A stretch of 13,122 bases of DNA. Source: an uncultured Bacilli bacterium. Lineage in GTDB: Bacteria > Bacillota_I > Bacilli_A > RF39 > UBA660. Both the position numbers and the translations under genes were made by a program. The notes under the pieces were generated by a model. It saw only the letters and a program-made list of their open reading frames with translations, was not told where the DNA came from and ran no database searches. The stretch lies in NCBI GenBank assembly GCA_910578745.1, contig CAJTSN010000041.1, positions 1 to 13,122 on the forward strand, written 5' to 3'. Below, piece after piece: positions 7,069 through 13,122 of the stretch (position 1 is its first letter; each line of letters opens with the position of its first letter).

Positions 7069-7238
7069 CTACTCCTATTATATCTAAGTTTAAACATTTG
7101 TAAAGATAAAATACAAAATGATGTTTATTTGATAATATGTTTTTAGAAATGTGTTGTTTATCTATACATATTTTTATTTTTGTTGATGCATTTTTATTGA
7201 AATAGAAATAAAATATTATGTCGAATGGAGGAAAAAAT
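7069..7238. promoter_or_regulatory. Divergent control region between TetR and MMPL genes
   Basis: This 170-bp AT-rich gap must contain the control sites of both genes. The TetR promoter is clear (7077-7104). For the MMPL gene I see no convincing -35/-10 pair; several weak T-rich candidates lie at 7150-7215. The ribosome binding site GGAGG (7227-7231) decides the MMPL start at 7239. Candidate operators are the inverted repeats at 7088-7127. Confidence 0.5.
7077..7104 (-). promoter_or_regulatory. Sigma-A promoter of the TetR gene with possible operator
   Basis: On the minus strand a -35 TTTACA (complement of 7099-7104) and a perfect -10 TATAAT (complement of 7077-7082) are separated by 16 bp. 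Transcription would start close to the ribosome binding site, giving a very short leader. The spacer holds the palindrome GTTTAAAC (7088-7095). An inverted pair TAAACAT (7091-7097) / ATGTTTA (7121-7127) also lies here. Either could be the regulator's own operator, which would allow autoregulation. Confidence 0.6.
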
Positions 7239-10200
7239 ATGAGAAAAATAACCGATGTAATCGTGAAATTAAGATATGTATTTCTGGTTTTATTTTTAGT
7301 AGCTGCTGGTTTTAGTTTCTATTTATCTACAAAGGTCAATATAAACGAAGATATTATGAAATACCTACCTTCTTCTTCAGAAACAAAAATAGGAAAAGAT
7401 ATTATGGATGAATCATTCACACAACAAAATTCATCTGTTCTTAATGTTCTATTTAAAGATTTAGAAGAGGATGAAAAGCAAGATACTTTAAAAAAACTAG
7501 AAAATATCAATGATGTTCACTCTGTGGATTATGATACAACAACAACCTACAATAAAGAAAATTACACTTTGTATGTATTGCATGTAGATGACTATGCGGA
7601 TTCAGAAAAAGCCATAAATGTATACAATGAAGTGAGTGAAAACTTTAAAACGGCAGGCATGAGTGGTTCTATTTATGATGAAAATAAACCAATCTTACAA
7701 TTATCGATTGTCGTAATTGCCATTATATGCGCGATGATTATTCTCGTAATATTAAGTGATTCCTATATTGAACCCTTTTTATATCTAATATCAATTGGCA
7801 TAGCTGTATTTATCAATAAAGGAACAAATATTATGTTTGATAGTGTTTCATCAATCACAAATTCTATCGTTGCCATTTTACAACTTGCTTTATCTATGGA
7901 TTATTCAATTATGTTATCCAATCGATATAAACAAGAAAAGGAAAATTACAATAATAAACTCGATGCTATGAAAGAAGCTTTGTATCAATCCTTTAAATCA
8001 ATCACAAGTAGCTCCGTAACAACCATTGTTGGATTACTTGCACTTGTTTTTATGAGTTTTACTATTGGTAAAGATTTAGGGTTTGTTTTAGCAAAGGGGG
8101 TATTGTTAAGTTTAGTTAGTATCTTTTTCTGCTTACCTGCCTTACTATTACTATTTGATCCTTTCATCTTAAAAACACATAAAAAATCACCTAAATTCAA
8201 CTTAAATAAATTAGGAAATTTTAGTTATAAATCAAGATACATACAATCCATTTTAATTGTTCTCTTATTTATAGTTGCTTACCTTTTACAAGGCAATGTA
8301 AAAATTCTTTATACAGATTCTGAACAAGATAAAGTAGGTTCCGTATTTCAAGCAACGAATCAAATTGCCATTGTATATGAAAATAAATATGAAGACTTCA
8401 TCGCTTCTTATTGTAAAGAGTTAGAAAAAGATAAAAAAATCGATCAAGTATTATGCTATTCAAATACTATAAATGAAAAACTTACTTATAATGAGTTAAA
8501 TCATAAATTTAAAGATTTAGGGCAAGATACTCAAATCGATGAATACTTAATTAAGATCATCTACTATAACTATTATAGTAAAGATAAAGAAAACACTATG
8601 ACTTTAAATGAATTTATTTCATTTATTCAGTCAGATATTTATTCCAATGAAAATTTGAATTCATCTTTAAATCAAGATACAAAAGAGAATTTAGAACTAC
8701 TTCAAAATTTTACAGATTCTTCTTTGATAAATCAAAAAAGAACGGCAAAGGAACTTGCAAACATTTTGGGAATGAAGGAAGAAGAGGCATCCAATATTTT
8801 AATTTATTACAATAGCAAAAATCTAGATACGAAAATGACGATTAAAGATTTTGTCGATTTTATATTGAAAGATGTCCTAAATGATTCGAAATATGCAAGT
8901 AGCTTTGATAAAACAACCATATCAAAGTTAAAACAATTACAAATCTTTACAGATACATCTAAAATCAATAAAGCAATGAAGGAAGAAGAACTTGCAAATT
9001 TGTTTGGAATGGATAAAAATCAAATAGAACAACTCTTTTTACTTTATAGTACATTCGAAAATAGCGATACAGAAATGACTTTGAATGCATTTGCGAATTT
9101 CGCACTTTCTATGGCTAAAGAAGATGCCTATAAAAACTTATTTGATGAAAATACACTTCAGTCATTAACTTTATTATCCACTTTAAGTAATGAAAAAAAT
9201 ATCAATACAAAATTGGATATTTCTTCTATGAAAGAATCACTTCGCCAATTTGGATTTTCTTTCGATGATCAAACTCTATCCCTATTATATATTTACTATA
9301 CAGGGAATACAACAGAATCGAAACTGACTTTAAATGATTTCGCCACTACAGCGCTTTCTATGGCCAGTCAAGATGCTTATAAAGATTATTTTCATCAAGA
9401 AACCATTCAATTATTACAAAAAATAGAACTCTTGAATTCCTATTATAATAAAGAGTTACCAAATGGAAACTTATATTCTATGTTTGGAATCAAACAAGAA
9501 ATAGGCGAAAAATTAAATCAAGCAATCACTGGAGATTTAAATGGAACCTATCTTATGACTCCTCTTCAGTTTATAAACACATTACTAGGAGATACAACGA
9601 TTCTAGCACAATTAGATGCCAATCAAATTTCTTCCTTAAAAATGGCTACACATATTATGAACAATGTTTCTACTATGTATAGTGCAGAAGAGATTTCACT
9701 TTTTCTATCACAAGATAAAACAGTAATAAGCATGATATATGGAGTTTATGATTACCAAGCTTTAAATTTAAAAAATATCTCTATAAAAGAATTAATCAAT
9801 TTTCTATATCAAAATAAAGAAAATCCTTTATTATCTGCCCACTTAGAGACAGCAAAAGAATTACTTACTATAGGATATCAAATTGTAAATCATACAACGA
9901 CTGCTTATCATTACACAGAAATAAGTCAAATAATAGGTGTAGAGGAATCACAAGTAAAACAAATATTTGGGGTTTATGACTATCATACAAAAGAAAAGAC
10001 TATGACACCTTTATCCTTAGCAAATTTCATCATAGATAACAAGGAAAATCCCTTATTATCTAATAAAATATCTGCCTCTTCTTTCAAGCAATTAACGTTA
10101 GTGAAAGAAGTAATGAATGCAACTTTAAATCATAAAAATTATTCTCCAAAACAACTAAGTACATTATTAAATATCAATTCAGATACAATGCATTTATTAT

Positions 10201-11324
10201 TTAGTTTATATGATTCTAAATATATAAAAGCAAATGAAACAATTTCATTATATGATTTTGTTCATTTCATTGTAAATAATGTCATGAATAATAAAGAGTT
10301 CTCAGGAAATTTCGATTATGAAAAAAAAGAGAAACTAAATACGATTGCTTCTTTAATGAATCAGTCACTAAGAAAAACAGAATATACATCTAATGAGGCT
10401 TTTGCAATATTAAAAATATTAAGTGATGACTTAGATCAATCATTAATAGATTTAGTCTATTTGTACTATAATAGTCAACATGAGTTTGATGACACATGGA
10501 CCATGACTGTTGAAGAGTTTATCAACTATTTAAATACAGATATTATAAGAGATAGTCGATTTGATGATTTTATAAATGCAGATAAACGAAAAACAATAAC
10601 GAATTCGAAAAAAACAATTGATACATCAAAAGAATTAATTGTTTCTGATAAATATTCAAGAGTTATTTTAAATACGAAATATTCATTTGAAGGAGAAGAT
10701 GTCTATAAATTCATTGAATCAATGGAAAATAAAGTGGGAGATAAAGATGGAATTTATATAGCTGGAAATTCTTCCATGGCGGTTGAAATGAGCAAAACTT
10801 TTAATAAAGAGTTAAACAAAATTACTCTACTCACTATGATTTTTATATTCATTGTAGTCGCTATCACATTTAAAGATTTAATTATACCAAGTGTACTTGT
10901 ACTTATTATTCAAACAGCCGTGTATGTCACGATGAGTGCGATCTCTATCTCAGGAGGCGCTGTATATTTTATATCTTTATTAATTGTGCAGGCAATATTG
11001 ATGGGAGCTACCATTGACTACGCAATTGTTTATACCGCATATTATCGTGAGTCTAGATTAACAATGGGAGTAAAAGATTCTATTATTAATGCATACAACA
11101 AATCTATACATACAATCATTAGTTCTTCATCTATATTAATTATTGTTACATTAGTAGTAGCGAATTTCGCATCAGCGATTGCTGCCAAAATATGTGAAAC
11201 AATTTCTGAAGGAACTTTTGCTGCCGTTTTACTCATTTTACTTATTTTACCAGGTGTGCTTGCTACAACCGATAAATTCATTTGTAGAAAAGGATACTAT
11301 AACGAAAAGAAAAAAAGAAAATAA
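7239..11324 (+). CDS. MMPL/RND-family exporter with a giant repeat-bearing extracellular loop
   Basis: This 1361-aa membrane protein of the MMPL branch of the RND superfamily is powered by the proton gradient and probably exports lipids or hydrophobic compounds. The start at 7239 has GGAGG seven bases upstream; an in-frame ATG at 7218 has no such site. Span 1 is near 8-30, and a first loop follows to about 150 with NINEDIMKYLP, typical of the family. Spans 2-6 lie at about 153-315 and span 7 at 335-356. Spans 8-12 lie at about 1190-1345. The conserved Asp-Tyr pairs of the two halves are present: D221-Y222 (SMDYSIML) and D1260-Y1261 (TIDYAIVY). The second loop (about 357-1190) is far longer than the usual 150 or so residues and is made of about nine tandem helical repeats. 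The gene is divergent from a TetR regulator and ends in a terminator. The substrate is unknown. Confidence 0.88.
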   Translation: MRKITDVIVKLRYVFLVLFLVAAGFSFYLSTKVNINEDIMKYLPSSSETKIGKDIMDESFTQQNSSVLNVLFKDLEEDEKQDTLKKLENINDVHSVDYDTTTTYNKENYTLYVLHVDDYADSEKAINVYNEVSENFKTAGMSGSIYDENKPILQLSIVVIAIICAMIILVILSDSYIEPFLYLISIGIAVFINKGTNIMFDSVSSITNSIVAILQLALSMDYSIMLSNRYKQEKENYNNKLDAMKEALYQSFKSITSSSVTTIVGLLALVFMSFTIGKDLGFVLAKGVLLSLVSIFFCLPALLLLFDPFILKTHKKSPKFNLNKLGNFSYKSRYIQSILIVLLFIVAYLLQGNVKILYTDSEQDKVGSVFQATNQIAIVYENKYEDFIASYCKELEKDKKIDQVLCYSNTINEKLTYNELNHKFKDLGQDTQIDEYLIKIIYYNYYSKDKENTMTLNEFISFIQSDIYSNENLNSSLNQDTKENLELLQNFTDSSLINQKRTAKELANILGMKEEEASNILIYYNSKNLDTKMTIKDFVDFILKDVLNDSKYASSFDKTTISKLKQLQIFTDTSKINKAMKEEELANLFGMDKNQIEQLFLLYSTFENSDTEMTLNAFANFALSMAKEDAYKNLFDENTLQSLTLLSTLSNEKNINTKLDISSMKESLRQFGFSFDDQTLSLLYIYYTGNTTESKLTLNDFATTALSMASQDAYKDYFHQETIQLLQKIELLNSYYNKELPNGNLYSMFGIKQEIGEKLNQAITGDLNGTYLMTPLQFINTLLGDTTILAQLDANQISSLKMATHIMNNVSTMYSAEEISLFLSQDKTVISMIYGVYDYQALNLKNISIKELINFLYQNKENPLLSAHLETAKELLTIGYQIVNHTTTAYHYTEISQIIGVEESQVKQIFGVYDYHTKEKTMTPLSLANFIIDNKENPLLSNKISASSFKQLTLVKEVMNATLNHKNYSPKQLSTLLNINSDTMHLLFSLYDSKYIKANETISLYDFVHFIVNNVMNNKEFSGNFDYEKKEKLNTIASLMNQSLRKTEYTSNEAFAILKILSDDLDQSLIDLVYLYYNSQHEFDDTWTMTVEEFINYLNTDIIRDSRFDDFINADKRKTITNSKKTIDTSKELIVSDKYSRVILNTKYSFEGEDVYKFIESMENKVGDKDGIYIAGNSSMAVEMSKTFNKELNKITLLTMIFIFIVVAITFKDLIIPSVLVLIIQTAVYVTMSAISISGGAVYFISLLIVQAILMGATIDYAIVYTAYYRESRLTMGVKDSIINAYNKSIHTIISSSSILIIVTLVVANFASAIAAKICETISEGTFAAVLLILLILPGVLATTDKFICRKGYYNEKKKRK
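8500..10560 (+). repeat. Nine degenerate ~80-residue protein repeats within the MMPL loop
   Basis: Each repeat has a helix like ELANLFGM, then a LxxLYxxY-like helix, then a core of the form MTLxxFxxF, then a polar stretch and a TLxxLxxL helix. The cores start at residues 454, 533, 613, 696, 773, 847, 922, 1002 and 1089, so the spacing is 79, 80, 83, 77, 74, 75, 80 and 87. Repeats 6 and 7 share NKENPLLS. The repeats are divergent at DNA level, so they are old protein repeats and not recent DNA duplications. Boundaries are approximate. Confidence 0.75.
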
Positions 11325-11330
11325 AAGAAA

Positions 11331-11357
11331 GTAGGTATGAATGTACCTACCCTTTTA
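11331..11357 (+). terminator. Rho-independent terminator of the MMPL gene
   Basis: GTAGGTA (11331-11337) and TACCTAC (11344-11350) form a 7-bp stem with a 6-base loop, followed by CCTTTTATT. It begins seven bases after the TAA stop of the exporter gene. Confidence 0.65.
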
Positions 11358-11373
11358 TTATAGTAAAACTAAA

Positions 11374-11410
11374 AGTAATGATGTAATTGCCTATATGACA
11401 TTCCATTACT
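11374..11410. repeat. Imperfect inverted repeat downstream of the MMPL terminator
   Basis: AGTAATG (11374-11380) pairs with CATTACT (11404-11410), and ATGT (11381-11384) can pair with ACAT nearer the loop after a small bulge. There is no T-run beside it. The rest of 11358-11512 shows no gene or site that I can support. Confidence 0.4.
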
Positions 11411-11512
11411 AAAATATATTGCAAGAAAAAGACTTATAATATGAAAATTTTAAACATAACTTTACCTAAGAAATAATTTTATTCTTCATTTACTAGTTTT
11501 ACACAGAAATTT

Positions 11513-12353
11513 TTACACTCTCAGTTTTTCAATTTCATCAATAGATAAAGAGGTTACTTCACTAATTTGATGTATAGGCATTCCCATTTTAATTAGATTA
11601 TGTGCAATTTCTATTTGGACTCTCCACTCTGCCTTCCATTCTAGCTCCTTTAATCTGCGTATTCCTAATTTTCTTATCTACCTTCTCAGCATCGTATAAG
11701 CCTATGATTTTTTCGTCTCGACTGATTCTTTCTAACTCTTCCATCGCATCTTGCATGTATTGTTCCATATAAATACCGCCCCTTAACTCATCAAAACTCT
11801 CTACAATAAATAACATCAACATTTTCTCTAATTCATTCAACTTTTCTATATTGTAGCATTTCTTTCTTAAATAGTCTAGGTCTATATGGTAACTTTTTAG
11901 TCCTTCTTCTTCCAGCTCTCTTGTATCTTTTTCATACATTGAAAATTCATACACTAATTTATTTCCTTTATATTTTGTAAAGTTATCGATGTTTATCTGA
12001 ATGATATCTACTATATCTAGATAATCTTCTCCCTTATCAAAAGAATCTCCACCAATTTTATTAATATAGCGATTATTTTTGATAAATAGGCCTTGATAAT
12101 ATTGATCATTCATCTCACAATTTAGAATATGTCTATCAAGATCTACCACAATATCACTACGATACTTTTTATCATTCTTATTGTTTACTGGAAATTCTTT
12201 ACTTACATATGTGGCATTTAATAATTCTTCATAAGGAATTTCTGTAATTAGATTTAGTAACTTTGCTTTGTATTCTTTTGTATTATCACTCAACATAAAA
12301 GCTTTAAAGACAACATCACTTGTTCGTTTGAGAATATTTTTTGTACAATTCAT
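11513..12353 (-). pseudogene. Rpn-family PD-(D/E)XK nuclease/putative transposase with C-terminal frameshift
   Basis: The frame from the ATG at 12353 (ribosome binding site AGGAGGT, seven bases upstream) gives 251 aa ending at 11598. Residues 1-200 match the Rpn/PDDEXK 'recombination-promoting nuclease' family: an N-terminal FKAFMLSDNTK region, D67 (SDIVV), E80 (ILNCEMN) as the likely active-site pair, and a YYQGLFIKNNRYI helix. Residues 82 and beyond follow the family pattern, with Asn where many members have Gln. The expected C-terminal tail is present but in the +1 frame: it reads IEIAHNLIKMGMPIHQISEV then SLSIDEIEKLRV and stops at 11513-11515. One extra base somewhere around 11600-11650 would explain this. 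Restored length is about 280 aa, normal for the family. The nuclease core remains intact, so the truncated form might still fold. These genes are common, multicopy and accessory in Bacillota. Confidence 0.82.
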
Positions 12354-12360
12354 TTATCTT

Positions 12361-12368
12361 ACCTCCTA
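12361..12368 (-). promoter_or_regulatory. Ribosome binding site of the Rpn-family gene
   Basis: On the minus strand AGGAGGT lies seven bases before the ATG at 12353 and fixes that start. No clear promoter could be seen between here and the IS remnant at 12455. Confidence 0.7.
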
Positions 12369-12413
12369 TAGCTAACATAGCGTAGATAAAGATAAATTCC
12401 TTCTTCTTTTATG

Positions 12414-12447
12414 AAAAAAAGCTCAATTGCACTAAATGTAGGTGCAA
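12414..12447 (-). terminator. Possible terminator downstream of the tail-collar gene
   Basis: TTGCAC (12427-12432) and GTGCAA (12442-12447) form a short stem with a 9-base loop. On the minus strand it is followed after six bases by seven T (12414-12420). It lies beyond the IS scrap at 12455-12532, so it may be the original terminator of the collar gene, pushed away by the insertion. The stem is short. Confidence 0.38.
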
Positions 12448-12454
12448 CTATCAA

Positions 12455-12532
12455 ATTTTTCTAAAATTGCTGTATTATTATGTGGTTTTTATAATTTTGA
12501 TAGAAATTGGGTATAGTTTCCAAACAACTCTA
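12455..12532 (+). mobile_element. Remnant of the IS5-like element end, overlapping the tail-collar stop
   Basis: The complement of 12515-12532 reads TAGAGTTGTTTGGAAACT, 17 of 18 identical to the end at 2061. Upstream on the plus strand, 12456-12515 still encodes the transposase C-terminus, NFSKIAVLLCGFYNFDR, against FAKFAVLLCGFYNFDR in the copy at 2083. It is therefore the 3' end of a second copy in the opposite orientation, with the rest deleted. The terminal TAG (12530-12532 on the minus strand) is the stop of the collar gene. Confidence 0.72.
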
Positions 12533-13122
12533 ATATTTGATACAATACAAAACAGATGTATTCGTTGGCCTTGATGTAAAGCTTTGCAGTCTATTTGTTA
12601 CAGGACTAATCTCACTACTAAAAGCAATTTGTCTATATCCTGCTGAAATTTTAGTTGCACTATCCACATTTTTCGGAGACAACCTAGATATAGTAGAAGC
12701 TTCTGTGAATAAGAATACTGTTGATGAAGATGTCCAAGTACCTATATTCCAATGCTCTGTACCATTCTGATGTATTCCAACATCTGAGCCATTTCCTGAA
12801 TTTTTATGATCATTGCTACCTGTTCCCCTTAAAAATTCGCCTTTTAAGTTAGGTACAGCAAAATTCGTTGTTCCATCCCCACCAAAGAAATTATAACTTC
12901 CAAATTCCGTCTTAATTTGCTCTGCAAGTTTTGGATATTCACTAATTTTATACGTTGAACCATCACAGAATAGATAGCCATCTGGAGCATTGTTTCCCAT
13001 ATAAGAAATAACGGTTCCAACAGGGGTTGTATCTTTCTTCGTTCCAATTTCTCCTGTTTCTTCATCAATTTCACAACCCTGTTTTTGAACAATCACTTTT
13101 GTCTCTGATATACTCTTACACG
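12530..13122 (-). CDS. Phage tail-collar domain protein, partial (5' end beyond right edge)
   Basis: The frame is open to the window edge, giving 196 C-terminal residues. A GTG at 13096 is not a credible start, because the frame continues upstream (CKSISETKV). The visible part holds a phage tail collar domain: PVGTVISYMGNNAPDGYLFC, then DGSTYKISEYPKLAEQI, and the NFAVPNLKGEFLRG motif. A Ser/Thr/Asn-rich tip domain follows, ending RPTNTSVLYCIKY. Such proteins form tail fibres or baseplate tips of phages and phage-derived particles, or are 'microcystin-dependent protein' homologues. No other phage genes are seen to its left, so it is either the last gene of a prophage module that continues to the right or an isolated remnant. 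Its TAG stop is formed with the end of an IS5-like scrap, but the 'YCIKY' ending looks natural, so little or nothing seems lost. Confidence 0.82.
   Translation of the reverse strand, partial: CKSISETKVIVQKQGCEIDEETGEIGTKKDTTPVGTVISYMGNNAPDGYLFCDGSTYKISEYPKLAEQIKTEFGSYNFFGGDGTTNFAVPNLKGEFLRGTGSNDHKNSGNGSDVGIHQNGTEHWNIGTWTSSSTVFLFTEASTISRLSPKNVDSATKISAGYRQIAFSSEISPVTNRLQSFTSRPTNTSVLYCIKY

Noticed and set aside
7218..7238. Earlier in-frame ATG for the MMPL exporter
   Set aside because: It has no ribosome binding site, while the ATG at 7239 has GGAGG at ideal spacing and begins the typical N-terminus.
8500..10560. EF-hand calcium-binding resemblance of the MMPL loop repeats (LYxxYD...MTLxxFxxF)
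   Set aside because: The helix-loop-helix spacing looks similar, but the acidic residues at loop positions 1, 3, 5 and 12 are not conserved between repeats, so calcium binding is not supported.
11042..11281. Minus-strand open frames opposite the MMPL and ABC genes (also 3882-4106, 7319-7510, 7985-8200) and plus-strand frames opposite minus genes (1073-1324, 12537-12770)
   Set aside because: They lie wholly or mostly opposite clearly recognisable genes, have no ribosome binding sites and show no protein-like features.
12844..13092. A second minus-strand frame inside the tail-collar gene
   Set aside because: It is a shadow of the collar frame, which has clear domain motifs.

Overview
The window reads as AT-rich, low-GC Bacillota DNA, probably from a gut-type Erysipelotrichia or Clostridia relative. 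The basis is the very AT-rich codon use, strong AGGAGG-type ribosome binding sites, sigma-A-like promoters, and the mix of families: MMPL exporter with TetR regulator, Rpn/PD-(D/E)XK 'transposase' protein, IS66, an IS5-like element and a phage tail-collar protein. The taxon is an inference. No rRNA, tRNA or CRISPR array was seen.

Layout. (1) 1-1720, minus strand: an operon for a small secreted protein (129 aa, signal peptide, DUF2712-like), an attenuator-type hairpin, a six-span membrane protein, and a second membrane protein that runs off the left edge with its start overlapping the previous stop. It looks like a peptide or bacteriocin-type export/immunity cassette whose ATPase would lie outside the window. 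(2) 1721-3180: spacer DNA with several perfect or near-perfect inverted repeats, and a decayed IS5-like element at 2061-2969. Its transposase has an in-frame TAG and an apparent internal deletion. (3) 3190-5829, plus strand: a strong promoter and one gene for an ABC exporter that fuses ATPase and FtsX-type permease. (4) 5827-6492: a scrap of the same IS5-like element, then the C-terminal remnant of an IS66 transposase. (5) 6493-11350: a divergent pair, a TetR regulator (minus) and a 1361-aa MMPL exporter (plus) ending in a terminator. (6) 11513-12353, minus: an Rpn-family gene with a C-terminal frameshift. (7) 12455-12532: another scrap of the IS5-like element. (8) 12530-13122, minus: the C-terminal 196 residues of a phage tail-collar protein cut by the right edge.

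How it fits together. Three separate membrane-export modules (secreted protein plus membrane pair, ABC-FtsX, TetR-MMPL) are joined by insertion-sequence scars. The two most unusual signals are these. First, the big loop of the MMPL exporter carries nine regularly spaced (74-87 residue) helical repeats, making the loop about 835 aa. Second, the same IS5-like element has struck at least three places, and at two of them its terminal TA+G forms the TAG stop codon of the adjacent gene, so insertion seems to have hit a stop codon and rebuilt it.
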